Positions 52,064-60,703 of a stretch of DNA of 64,000 nucleotides are shown piece after piece. The stretch comes from CATQGW01 sp965262235 (GTDB lineage Bacteria > Chloroflexota > Dehalococcoidia > Bin125), in the NCBI GenBank assembly GCA_965262235.1, contig OZ253504.1, positions 2,542,001 to 2,606,000 of the forward strand. The letters are read 5' to 3'. A program made the translations under genes and the position numbers. The notes below the pieces were generated by a model. That model ran no database searches. It saw nothing but the letters and a program-made list of their open reading frames with translations, and was not told where the DNA came from. The first letter of the stretch is position 1; the number at the start of each line of letters is the position of its first letter.

Positions 52064-52861
52064 ATGACCTACGAACACCTCCGGGTTGAGATCGACGACC
52101 AGATCGCGACGATCACGCTGGACCGTCCGGAGAAGCTGAACGCGCTCTCGCGCGACCTGCACAACGAGATGGTCGCCGCGGCCAATGCCCTGCAGGCCGA
52201 CGACGACGTGCGTGTGCTGATCGTCACGGGCGCCGGCCGGGGCTTCTGCTCGGGCGCGGACCTGACCGCGCGCCCATCGGCAAACGGCGTCTCCGAATCG
52301 CAGAATGCGCGGCTCGACGAGTTCGGCTGGGTCGGGGCGCAGGCGCTCGCCTTCGGCCAGATCGACAAGCCGACGATCGCGGCGGTGAACGGGGTCGCGG
52401 CGGGCGCGGGGATGAGCCTCGCGTTGGCCTGCGACATCCGCGTGGGCTCGGAGAAGGCGCGCTTCAAGACCGTGTTCCTCGAGCGCTCGCTCTCGCCCGA
52501 CGCGGGCATGACGTGGTTCCTGCCGCGGATCGTGGGCTACGCCAAGGCGGCCGAGCTGGTGCTGACCAGCCGCTTCGTCGAGTCCGACGAGGCGCTGGAG
52601 ATGGGTCTGCTCAACACCCGCGTGGCTCACGACGAGCTGATCTCGGCGGCGCGCGCGACTGCCGCGCAGATCGCATTCTGGCCGCCGCTCGCCGCCCGGT
52701 CGGCGAAGCGCGTCATGCAGCGCAACCTCAACGCCACGCTCGAAGAGGGCCTGCGAAACGAGATCACCGCGATCTCTCACGCCACCCGATCGGCGCACGA
52801 TGTCGCCGAGGCGCAGGCCTCGTTCGTTGAGCGTCGTCAGCCGAACTTCACCGGCCAGTGA
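52064..52861 (+). CDS. Enoyl-CoA hydratase/isomerase family protein
   Basis: 265 residues, crotonase fold. The oxyanion segments are GAGRGFCSGADLTAR and NGVAAGAGMSLALACDIRVGS, and LERSLSPDAGMTWFLPRIVG follows where hydratases and isomerases carry an acidic residue (Asp here). It is similar in length to the protein at 9869 but not a close paralogue. ATG 52064 has GGGAAG upstream. The stop overlaps the GNAT start (GTGA). It could act in beta-oxidation or an aromatic ring-cleavage pathway. Confidence 0.9.
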   Translation: MTYEHLRVEIDDQIATITLDRPEKLNALSRDLHNEMVAAANALQADDDVRVLIVTGAGRGFCSGADLTARPSANGVSESQNARLDEFGWVGAQALAFGQIDKPTIAAVNGVAAGAGMSLALACDIRVGSEKARFKTVFLERSLSPDAGMTWFLPRIVGYAKAAELVLTSRFVESDEALEMGLLNTRVAHDELISAARATAAQIAFWPPLAARSAKRVMQRNLNATLEEGLRNEITAISHATRSAHDVAEAQASFVERRQPNFTGQ

Positions 52862-53358
52862 GCGAGATTCGGATCCGCGAGGCGACGCCGCAGGACGCAG
52901 CCGAGATCCTGCGTTTCATTCGTGGGCTGGCCGAGTTCGAGGGTGAGCCGGCTGAGACGGTCAAAACGACCGAGGACGACATCCGCGCCCACGGCTTCGG
53001 GCCGGACCGCCAGTTTGAGACGCTGATCGCGGAGCGCGATGGTTCGCCGGTCGGCATGGCGCTGTTCTTTCCGCATTACTCGACCTGGGAGGGCCGGCCG
53101 GCCCTTTATCTGGAGGACCTGTTCGTCGACGCGGACGCGCGCGGGACGGGGGCTGGATATGCGCTGATGCAGCGGCTGGCGGAGATCGCCGATGAGCGCG
53201 ACTGGACCCGGCTCGACCTCGCGGTGCTCGATTGGAACCCGGCGCGGCGCTTCTACGAGCGGATCGGCATGACCCACGAGTCGGAGTGGCTCACCTACCG
53301 CATGGGGCAGGACGCGATCGCCGCGCTGGCGCAGAATGAGGCGCCGCGGGAGGGCTGA
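52858..53358 (+). CDS. GNAT-family N-acetyltransferase
   Basis: 166 residues. The GNAT core has LYLEDLFVDADARGTGAGYALMQRLAEIA, the acetyl-CoA loop (R-G-T-G-A-G), and LDLAVLDWNPARRFYERIGM, typical of the spermidine/diamine acetyltransferase branch. The acetyl acceptor is unknown. GTG start at 52858 overlaps the preceding stop. It is co-transcribed with the enoyl-CoA hydratase and followed after 16 bases by the redox fusion gene. Confidence 0.86.
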   Translation: MSEIRIREATPQDAAEILRFIRGLAEFEGEPAETVKTTEDDIRAHGFGPDRQFETLIAERDGSPVGMALFFPHYSTWEGRPALYLEDLFVDADARGTGAGYALMQRLAEIADERDWTRLDLAVLDWNPARRFYERIGMTHESEWLTYRMGQDAIAALAQNEAPREG

Positions 53359-53374
53359 GTCAGGAGGGTTGAGC

Positions 53375-54589
53375 ATGGCCGAGATCACTGTCTACGGCGC
53401 GCCGTGGTGCCCGGACTGCCGGCGTGCCAAGCAGTTCCTTGCGGAGCACCGCGTCGAGTACGACTGGGTCGACATCGACCAGGACGCCGCCGCGCGGGCT
53501 CACGTTGAGCAGTTGCAGGGCGGCGGCCGGACGATCCCAACCGTCGTGCTGGGCGACGGTCGGATGCTGCTTGAGCCGGACAACGACGAGCTGGCGCGCG
53601 CGCTTGAGCTGCAGGTGAGGCCGAGCCGCTCGTTCTACGACCTCGCGATCGTCGGTGGTGGGCCGGCGGGTCTCGCGGCCGCGATCTACGCCGCGCGCGA
53701 GGGGATCGACACCGTCGTGGTCGAGCGCTCCGCGCTGGGCGGCCAGGCCGGCGTCACGAACCGGATCGATAACTACCCCGGATTTCCGGACGGGATCAGT
53801 GGGGACGAGCTGGCCAGGCGTTTCATCGAGCAGGCCGAGCGGTTCGGCGTCGAGCTGCTCTCGGCGGTGGCGACCAGCTCGATCTCGAAGCGCCCCAGCA
53901 CAGGAGACGTGCAGCTGGGGCTGTCCAGCGGCGACGAGATCGGTGCGCACGCGGTGATCCTGGCGCCGGGATCGACCTATCGGCGCCTCGATGTCCCCGG
54001 AGAGACCGAGCTGATCGGCGCCTCCGTGCATTTCTGCTCAACCTGTGACGGTCCCTTCTACCGCGGGGCTGGAGAGCTGGCGGTGATCGGCGGCGGGAAC
54101 TCCGCGCTCGAGGAGGGCTTGTATCTGACCCAGTTCGCCGATCGGGTGCGAATCATCCACCGCGGCGACGCGCTGCGCGGATCGCAGGTGTTGCGCGACA
54201 AGGTTCGCGACCACGATCGGGTCGACCTCATGCTCGGCACGACGGTCGAGGCGATGCGCGGCAACGGGTCGATCTCGGCGCTGACGCTGCGCGACCGAGC
54301 AAGCGGCGAGCTCTCGGAGTACGCACCAGATGGGGTGTTCGTGTTCATCGGCCTGCAGCCCAACACCGACTTCCTGCCGCCCGAGATTGCGGTCGACGAG
54401 CGCGGATTCGTCGTGACCAACGCGCAGTTTGAGACCTCGATCGCCGGCGTGTTCGCAGCGGGCGACAGTCGCGCCGGCTCGACCAAGCAGCTGGGCGCGG
54501 CCGTCGGGGAGGGGATCACCGCGCTGATGATGGCGCGGCAGTATCTGCAGGGCCACCAGCACATTCGCGCGGCCTCGCGGGGGGACTGA
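53375..54589 (+). CDS. Glutaredoxin-thioredoxin reductase fusion
   Basis: 404 residues. Residues 1-80 are a glutaredoxin/mycoredoxin-like domain with CPDC (Cys12, Cys15) and a TIPTVVLGDG cis-Pro segment. Residues 87-404 are a thioredoxin reductase: the FAD motif GGGPAG (94-99), the redox pair Cys221-Cys224 (HFCSTCDG) and the second dinucleotide motif GGGNSALE. Electrons could pass from NADPH through FAD and the CxxC to the attached glutaredoxin, then to a protein or low-molecular thiol. ATG 53375 has GGAGGG upstream. The fusion makes its own redox partner, unlike the usual separate proteins. Confidence 0.9.
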   Translation: MAEITVYGAPWCPDCRRAKQFLAEHRVEYDWVDIDQDAAARAHVEQLQGGGRTIPTVVLGDGRMLLEPDNDELARALELQVRPSRSFYDLAIVGGGPAGLAAAIYAAREGIDTVVVERSALGGQAGVTNRIDNYPGFPDGISGDELARRFIEQAERFGVELLSAVATSSISKRPSTGDVQLGLSSGDEIGAHAVILAPGSTYRRLDVPGETELIGASVHFCSTCDGPFYRGAGELAVIGGGNSALEEGLYLTQFADRVRIIHRGDALRGSQVLRDKVRDHDRVDLMLGTTVEAMRGNGSISALTLRDRASGELSEYAPDGVFVFIGLQPNTDFLPPEIAVDERGFVVTNAQFETSIAGVFAAGDSRAGSTKQLGAAVGEGITALMMARQYLQGHQHIRAASRGD

Positions 54590-54593
54590 GTCG

Positions 54594-57161
54594 TCAGGTC
54601 CGGCCGTCGCTGAGCGGCGGCGCGGTGACGATCGCCCGGTCCGACTCGAACTGCGCAACCTCCGCCGTGCTGAAGCCAAGCTCGCTGAGGATCACGCGAT
54701 TGTGCTCGCCGAGCGCAGGACTGGGCCGCATCGCCAGCTCCGGCGCCTCGCTGAAGTGGAGCGGCGAACCGGCGTATTCGAACGTCCCGACACCGGGCTG
54801 ATCCCAGTCGACAACGAAGCCGCGTTCGCGCAGCTGCCTGTTGTTGAATAGGTCGCGATTGGTCAGCACCGGCATCGCTGGGACCCCCGAAGCCTGAAGG
54901 CGCTCGGCCAGCGCGAAGCGCTCCAGCCTGGTGGTGTGGGACGAGATCAGCGCATCGATCTGGTCGTGATGGGCCCGGCGACCGGCAGCGTTGAGCCACT
55001 CGGGGTTGCGCAGTGCCTGGTCGTCAATGACCTCGCAGAACTGGAGCCAGGCTTCGTCGCTGTCGATGGTGATCGCGATCCAGACATCAAGGCCGTCGGC
55101 AGCGTCCTCGCCCGCGGGCAGGCACGGGTAGACGCCCTGGGGCGCCGCCGACCAGTCGCGGTTGGCGCGCTGCTGGGGCGGGCCGCCGATTGAGGTCAAC
55201 AGCGCGAGCTCGCCGCTGATGCCGACGTACGTCTCAAGCTGCGAGATGTCGACGAACATCCCCTCGCCGGTCCGTTCGCGCTCCGCGAGCGCGGCGATCA
55301 GGGCAAACGCGGTGTGTATGCCGCCGACCGGATCGGGGAATGCGTGGCCGAGTTTGAGCGGTCCGGCCCCGGGGTATCCGGTCACGGTGGTGGCCCCGGA
55401 GTGGGCTTCGAGGATGGGACCGTACGAGACTCGCTGCTGCAAGGGCCCGGTGTGGCCGTAGCCCGTCGCGGAGATCGAGATGATCCGCGGATTCCACTCG
55501 CGGATCGTCGCGTGATCGATCCCCAGGCTGCGCGAGCCGCGCGGGCTGAAGTTGTCGAGCACCACGTCGGCCGACTCCACCAGCCGGCGCCAGATCCGCT
55601 TGCCCTCGGCGGTCTTCAGGTCAGCGCAGAGACTGCGCTTGTTGCGGTTCATCTTGGTGAACGATCCACCGCGGTTCCAGACTGCGGGGATCGGCTCCGC
55701 GTGGGGCTGCGAGCCCGAGCGTTGCTTGCGTCCGGGTGCATTGGGCCGCGGGAGGATTCCGGCCGCCCCCCGGGTGTGCTGCTCGACCTTGATCACATCT
55801 GCGCCGAGATCGCCGAGCGTGCGCGCGGCCAACGGGCCAGCCCAGGCGTAGCCGAATTCAACCACACGGATCCCCTCGAGCAGCCGCGTCGCGCCGGCTT
55901 CAGTGCGGGTTGGTCGCGTCGCGCGCAGGATCGGCGTCGGACGCCGCTCGCCGACGAGCGGACGCGTGCCGCTGTCGAGGAGCACGCCGTCGCCGACGAG
56001 CTGTCGCAGCTCGTTGGGCGCGCAGCCTGCCTCGGCGAGCACTTGCGCGGTGTGCTGGCCGAGCCTGGGGGCGGCTCGAAACTCGGAAGGGCTGGACGGC
56101 AGCCGGAACGGGAGCCCGGGCATCCGCGCGCCGGCGCCGAGCTCCTCGGGCGACACCCAGAAGTCGCGCTCCCGCAGCTGCTCGTCGTCCAGCGTTTCGT
56201 CGAGCGACAGCACGGCACTGGCGGGCACGTGGTGGCCCTGAAGCGCGTCGACCACTTCGCTGCGGCTGCGGGACATCAGCCATGGCGCCAGGCGCTGATC
56301 GATCTCGTCGGCGTGGTCGGCGCGGCCGGAGCGGGGCGCGTTCGCGCCGTAACGCGGATCATCGGCCATCTCCGGCATCCCAATCGCGGCGCAGAGGTTA
56401 CGCCACTGCGCCGGGCTCGGCGCCGCGATGCAGACCCAGCCGTCGCGGCAGGGGAAGAGCGCGACCGGGTGCGGCGTATCGACGTGCCGATTGTTGGTGC
56501 GCCGTTTGACGACCCGCTGCCAGGAGTACTGCACGAAGCTCCACTGGTGCGAGGCGGCCATCGCTTCCATCGTGCCGACATCAACCAGCTGGCCGCGACC
56601 GCTCTTGCGCCGCTCATGCAGCGCGGCCAGCGCGCCGACGGCCGCGGTGACACCGGCGACGTAGGCCGACCAGGGGCCCGCGCCCTGCACGGGGGCGCGC
56701 GCGGGATCGCCGCTGATGTAGAGGTAGCCGCTCGCGGCCCAATCGCAGAGGTCGCTGCCGCTCCAGCCGGACCACGGGCCGCTCGCTCCATAGCGCGATA
56801 CCGACACGTGGACGAGCTCGGGATTGCGCGCGCGAATCCTGGCATCGAACTCATGCGCCGTCTCGGGATTCTCGTCCGCTGAGCTAATCACCACATCGGC
56901 GTGGTCGATCAGTTCGTCGAGCCAGCGCTGGCCGGCGGGATGATCAGCGTCGAGCGCGACGCTCTGCTTCCACGCCGCGAGGTATTCAAACAGGGCGCTG
57001 CGACCCGTCGCTTGCGTGCGCAACAGCGGTGGCATGCGCCGCAACGCAGATCCTTCGAGCGGCTCAACCAGCGTGACATCGGCGCCGGCGGTGGCGAGCA
57101 GCCGCCCGGTGTACGCCCCGGCCACACTCTGGCTCAGCTCGAGCACGCGCAGGTCGATCAT
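54594..57161 (-). CDS. Double-length CaiB/BaiF CoA-transferase fusion (855 aa)
   Basis: Two CaiB domains, about 1-400 and 430-855, with a linker rich in Arg and Thr. Each half starts anew (LRVLELSQSVAGAYTGRLL; IRVVEFGYAWAGPLAARTLG). In the second half Asp610 (HAFPDPVGG) stands 24 residues before the TGEG turn and should be the nucleophile. In the first half the same spacing falls on Ala166 (GPWSAYVAG). Thus only the second half looks catalytic. The start ATG 57161 overlaps the stop of the patatin gene (ATGA), so the two are coupled. It is longer than the 750-residue fusion by an extended linker and is not a close copy. Confidence 0.92.
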   Translation of the reverse strand: MIDLRVLELSQSVAGAYTGRLLATAGADVTLVEPLEGSALRRMPPLLRTQATGRSALFEYLAAWKQSVALDADHPAGQRWLDELIDHADVVISSADENPETAHEFDARIRARNPELVHVSVSRYGASGPWSGWSGSDLCDWAASGYLYISGDPARAPVQGAGPWSAYVAGVTAAVGALAALHERRKSGRGQLVDVGTMEAMAASHQWSFVQYSWQRVVKRRTNNRHVDTPHPVALFPCRDGWVCIAAPSPAQWRNLCAAIGMPEMADDPRYGANAPRSGRADHADEIDQRLAPWLMSRSRSEVVDALQGHHVPASAVLSLDETLDDEQLRERDFWVSPEELGAGARMPGLPFRLPSSPSEFRAAPRLGQHTAQVLAEAGCAPNELRQLVGDGVLLDSGTRPLVGERRPTPILRATRPTRTEAGATRLLEGIRVVEFGYAWAGPLAARTLGDLGADVIKVEQHTRGAAGILPRPNAPGRKQRSGSQPHAEPIPAVWNRGGSFTKMNRNKRSLCADLKTAEGKRIWRRLVESADVVLDNFSPRGSRSLGIDHATIREWNPRIISISATGYGHTGPLQQRVSYGPILEAHSGATTVTGYPGAGPLKLGHAFPDPVGGIHTAFALIAALAERERTGEGMFVDISQLETYVGISGELALLTSIGGPPQQRANRDWSAAPQGVYPCLPAGEDAADGLDVWIAITIDSDEAWLQFCEVIDDQALRNPEWLNAAGRRAHHDQIDALISSHTTRLERFALAERLQASGVPAMPVLTNRDLFNNRQLRERGFVVDWDQPGVGTFEYAGSPLHFSEAPELAMRPSPALGEHNRVILSELGFSTAEVAQFESDRAIVTAPPLSDGRT

Positions 57162-58015
57162 GCGTACCGGAGGGGCACGGCGCCCTGATAGATGCCCGGT
57201 ATCCAGCTGCCGTCGACGCGCCGCGCCGCGTCGATCAACGCGGGGGCCATGCCTTCGGCGGCGTGGTACAGCTCCTCCACGTCCTCAAACGAGCCGGCGC
57301 TGTCGGCGCGCAGGCCGGGACGCCAGACGACCGTCGGCACCCCGGCCGAGAGGTGGTCCAGCTCGTTACGGGTGCGCTGCTCGACGGCGACCTCCATCGA
57401 GCGAGCCAACACATCGATGATGCCGCGCGGTCGCCGCGGCGAGGGCGGTGAGCCGAGGTCGACGGCGATGATCTCCGTCGCCCCCTGCGCCACGGCGGTC
57501 TCGAGGTCGAGCCCGGTGACCACTCCGGCGTCGACGTACCACTCGCCGCGGATGCGGACCGGGGGGAACACCCCGGGGATCGCGCAGGAGGCGAGCACGG
57601 CATCGATCACCGAGCCGTTGGAGAAGACCTGCTTGACACCGCGGTCGAGGCTGGTGGCGGTGATGTACAGCGGAATCTCGGCGGCCGCGAGTTCGTCGAC
57701 CGTGACGTAGGGCTCGATCAGCTGGCGGAGAAACTCGTTGGAGTAGAGGCTCATCCGCCCGAGCAGCAGATTACGGCCGATCCGCAGGAGGTTGCGGTCC
57801 CACATGCGCTGGTCGCGCAGCGCACGCCAGACGTCGGCCAGGCCGTCGATGTTGTGCGGATGAAACGCGAGAAAGGCGCCGTTGAGCGCGCCGACGCTGG
57901 TGCCCACGATCATGTCGGGGTTAATGTCGAGGTCCATCAAGCGCTGCAGAAACGGCACCTGGCAGATGCCGAGGTTGCCGCCGCCGCTCAGGACGAGAGC
58001 CAGGCGTTGCGCCAA
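57158..58015 (-). CDS. Patatin-like phospholipase
   Basis: 285 residues. The nucleophile is Ser40 in GTSVGA, the oxyanion loop is SGGGNLG (10-16), and the catalytic Asp162 lies in YVDAGVV, where most members have DG(A/G); here DAG. It would hydrolyse ester bonds of lipids or acyl thioesters. No signal peptide. The first codon is TTG with a G-rich upstream tract. The stop overlaps the start of the CaiB fusion, which suggests a linked role in acyl or lipid turnover, by inference. Confidence 0.83.
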   Translation of the reverse strand: MAQRLALVLSGGGNLGICQVPFLQRLMDLDINPDMIVGTSVGALNGAFLAFHPHNIDGLADVWRALRDQRMWDRNLLRIGRNLLLGRMSLYSNEFLRQLIEPYVTVDELAAAEIPLYITATSLDRGVKQVFSNGSVIDAVLASCAIPGVFPPVRIRGEWYVDAGVVTGLDLETAVAQGATEIIAVDLGSPPSPRRPRGIIDVLARSMEVAVEQRTRNELDHLSAGVPTVVWRPGLRADSAGSFEDVEELYHAAEGMAPALIDAARRVDGSWIPGIYQGAVPLRYA

Positions 58016-58034
58016 TCCTCCGCCCCCTCGTTGA

Positions 58035-58469
58035 TTAGCGATTCGGTCGGCGGTCGGGAACGATCTCGGTCAGAATCCCGTTGGCCGACTTGGGGTGGAA
58101 GAAGGATGCGGTGATGTCCTCGATCGGGCCGCCGAAGTCGATGTAACGCAGCCCGTTCTCGATGAACTGCTTGGTATCTGCGACGACGTTGTCGCTGGCG
58201 TAGCCGAGATGGTGCAGACCGGGGCCGTTGCGCTCGAGGAACTTGCCGATCCCGCTCACGTTGTCGTCGGGCAGCAGGATCTCGATTCGGGTCTCGCCGA
58301 GGTTGACCTTGACGAAGAAGATCCTGGTCCGCTCGGGGGCGAAGTAGCCGCCCTTGGGCATCGGGGTGCGCTCGGGGTCCCAATCGAGCCCCAGCCGGTC
58401 GACGAGCACATCGCCAGCCTGTTCCAGGCTGTTCGACACGATCCCGATGTGGTCCAGGTGGGTGATCAT
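58035..58469 (-). CDS. Methylmalonyl-CoA epimerase-like VOC protein
   Basis: 144 residues of the vicinal oxygen chelate fold. Metal ligands are visible as His7 (LDHIG), Glu63 (RIEILLP), His86 or His87 (GLHHLGY) and Glu135 (GILTEIV). HPKSANGILTEIV at the end is the family hallmark. It would convert (S)- to (R)-methylmalonyl-CoA in propionate breakdown; ethylmalonyl-CoA is also possible. No mutase or propionyl-CoA carboxylase is nearby. It is 19 bases before the patatin gene. Confidence 0.88.
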   Translation of the reverse strand: MITHLDHIGIVSNSLEQAGDVLVDRLGLDWDPERTPMPKGGYFAPERTRIFFVKVNLGETRIEILLPDDNVSGIGKFLERNGPGLHHLGYASDNVVADTKQFIENGLRYIDFGGPIEDITASFFHPKSANGILTEIVPDRRPNR

Positions 58470-58520
58470 CTCGTCCTCTTCCGCGCTGCTGCTCGTTGGG
58501 GCGTTTGCAAAGACTACTGA

Positions 58521-59855
58521 CTACTGCACGGACCGGATGCGCGGCGACAGCGCGGCCGTCGCGGCGGTGGCCGCGAGCAGACCGATCGCCATGCCAGCGA
58601 CGGCCCAGCGGATGCCCAGCCCCTCGGCGAGGAGGCCGAGCACGAACGCGCCGAGCGACATCAGGCTGAACTGCATCATCAGCACCGACATCGCGCGCCC
58701 GCGGAACGCCGGCTCGGCGTGCTCCTGGATCAGCGTGGCCGAGACCGACATGCGCCCCGATTGGCCGACGCCCAACACGAGCATCAGCGCCAGTGAGAGC
58801 CAGAGCCAGGAGGAGACGGCGATGCCGAGCACGCCGAGGCCGAGCAGTGCGCTGAGGCCGAGCAGCAGCCAGCCGCGCCGACGCCGGGCCATGCCGGCGA
58901 GTCGCAATGAGGCGAGCAACGCTCCAGCGGCGGACACCATGCCGAATGCGCCGGCCAGGGCGGCGTCGGCGCCGAACACATCCTGCACGAAGCCCGGCAG
59001 CATCGGCTGAAACGGCATGCCCAGCGCGGAGACGACGAACGAGAGCAGCAGGATCATCCGCAGCGTGCGATGTCCGGCCATGTAGCGGAAGCCAGCCGCC
59101 ATGTCGGTCAGGGCTTCGCGAGGTCCGCCCACGCCGCCCGTCGCCTGCGCCGGGACGCGCGGCACCTTGAACATCGTTACGATCGCGATCAGGTAGCCGG
59201 CGGCCATCACGTAGAACGTGCCGCCCGCGCCAATGCTGTAGAGCAACAGCCCGCCGAGGCCGGGGCCGACGAACTGCATGATGTTCATCGCGGCGGCGGC
59301 GAGCGAGACGCCGTTCATCAGCCGCTCGCGGCTCACGATCTCGGAGACCATCGACTGGCGCGCGGGCACCATCATCGCGACCAGCACGCCCTGGAAGACG
59401 GCCGAAGCGATCAGGTGCCAGAACTCAAGGACGCCCAGCACGGCCAGCGTGCCGATCGTGAGCGTGTTTGCCAGGCCGATGATCTGGAAGACCTGCGTGA
59501 CCGTCTTCTTGGGGAAGCGGTCGGCCACGACCCCTCCGTAGGGCCCGAGCAGGAGCTGCGGCAGGGCGGAGCCGATCGCGACGACGCCGAGTGCGAAATA
59601 CGAATCGGTGAGCTCGAAGACGAGGAACGAGCGGACGAAGATCTGCATGATCGCCGCGCCCATCTGCCCGAGCGTGGAGACGAAGAACCAGGCGAACGCG
59701 GGCTCGGAGAATGAGGCGAACGTGCGCGAGCGTCCGAACAAGGCGTGGAGCAGGGAGTTCTGCGACGCAGCTCCGTTGGGCGAGCGCTGGCCGGCCGATC
59801 GCGCGACCAGGTCGGGCTGCGGACGAGCAGGCGGGCGCTGCGGGGCGGGGGGCAC
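58521..59855 (-). CDS. MFS transporter (enterobactin-exporter-like)
   Basis: 444 residues with 12 membrane segments and a 40-residue Pro/Gln-rich N-terminus (GTG start). The segment YGGVVADRFPKKTVTQ is the MFS motif between helices 2 and 3, and the layout is that of the MFS_3 group (macrolide and enterobactin exporters). A drug or siderophore efflux role is therefore possible. Its stop is 51 bases before the epimerase start, so the two could share a transcript. Confidence 0.87.
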   Translation of the reverse strand: MPPAPQRPPARPQPDLVARSAGQRSPNGAASQNSLLHALFGRSRTFASFSEPAFAWFFVSTLGQMGAAIMQIFVRSFLVFELTDSYFALGVVAIGSALPQLLLGPYGGVVADRFPKKTVTQVFQIIGLANTLTIGTLAVLGVLEFWHLIASAVFQGVLVAMMVPARQSMVSEIVSRERLMNGVSLAAAAMNIMQFVGPGLGGLLLYSIGAGGTFYVMAAGYLIAIVTMFKVPRVPAQATGGVGGPREALTDMAAGFRYMAGHRTLRMILLLSFVVSALGMPFQPMLPGFVQDVFGADAALAGAFGMVSAAGALLASLRLAGMARRRRGWLLLGLSALLGLGVLGIAVSSWLWLSLALMLVLGVGQSGRMSVSATLIQEHAEPAFRGRAMSVLMMQFSLMSLGAFVLGLLAEGLGIRWAVAGMAIGLLAATAATAALSPRIRSVQ

Positions 59856-59956
59856 TGCCCAACGTTAGAGGTGGCCGCCGCTAAATGCGGTCTGGTGCAG
59901 GTTGCCGCGGGTTGGGGCGGTGGAACATGCCAGCAGGGTTCGATGCGTTGGGGCAG

Positions 59957-60634
59957 CTAATCCCACAGCCGCGCGAAGTCGAGCGTGAAATCGGGCAGGA
60001 CCTCTTCGCCCGAGATGGTCTCGGGGCGCTCCAGCCGTTCGGGCTCGGAGCCGTCGGCTCGGTAAATCCAGACCAGTTCGCGCAGCGGGTCGATCAGCCA
60101 GCCGAGCTGCGCGCCGAAGCGCATCCACTCATCCATGCGCCGCCGCTGCGAGGCGACTGTCTCGCTTGGTGAGATGATCTCGACGACCAGTGCGGGGCAG
60201 AGGCTAGGCAGGCCGTGTTTGCGCTCGTAGGTGCTCAGCGAATCGAACTGTTCCTGGGTCATCCAGGAGACATCGGGAATCCGCACCGCGCCGACGGCGC
60301 GCTCGGGATCAACGGGTCCATCAGGGTCTTCGAGCCGGAATCCGCCGCTTGCGTCACGGACATCCCCGCCCGCCCCGGCCCAGGTCCAGATCATGATCTG
60401 AGTCACGATCCGCGCGCCGAACGAGGGACTCTCGCCATTCGGTGAGGGAGAGATGATCAGGTCTCCTTCCGAGGTGCGCTCGAACGGCCCGAGTTCGTTG
60501 AGAGCCGCTAGCTCTGAGAGGGTCCAGTCGGTCAGCCGCCACTCGGAAGGGAGGCGGAGCACGATCGGGTCGCGAGCGGTCGCGAACTCCTCGATCGCCG
60601 GGGCGACGGTCGGCTTGGCGGGAGTGGAGACCAT
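59957..60634 (-). CDS. Uma2/DUF820-family protein (nuclease-fold)
   Basis: 225 residues. The Uma2 family core is present: GPFERTSEGDLIISPSPNG, PDVSWMTQEQF, VVEIISPSET and RRMDEWMRFGAQLGWLIDP. It has a PD-(D/E)XK-like fold; acidic and Glu residues in PDVSW and VVEI are the expected metal site. The family is common in cyanobacteria and Chloroflexota and is of unknown role. ATG 60634 is chosen from GGAGG seven bases upstream. Confidence 0.85.
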   Translation of the reverse strand: MVSTPAKPTVAPAIEEFATARDPIVLRLPSEWRLTDWTLSELAALNELGPFERTSEGDLIISPSPNGESPSFGARIVTQIMIWTWAGAGGDVRDASGGFRLEDPDGPVDPERAVGAVRIPDVSWMTQEQFDSLSTYERKHGLPSLCPALVVEIISPSETVASQRRRMDEWMRFGAQLGWLIDPLRELVWIYRADGSEPERLERPETISGEEVLPDFTLDFARLWD

Positions 60635-60703
60635 GAACTCCTCCGTCACTCGTTGTCTTCACCCATGATACGGATGCTGCGGGCGCAGTGTCGGGCCGCG
60701 CAG

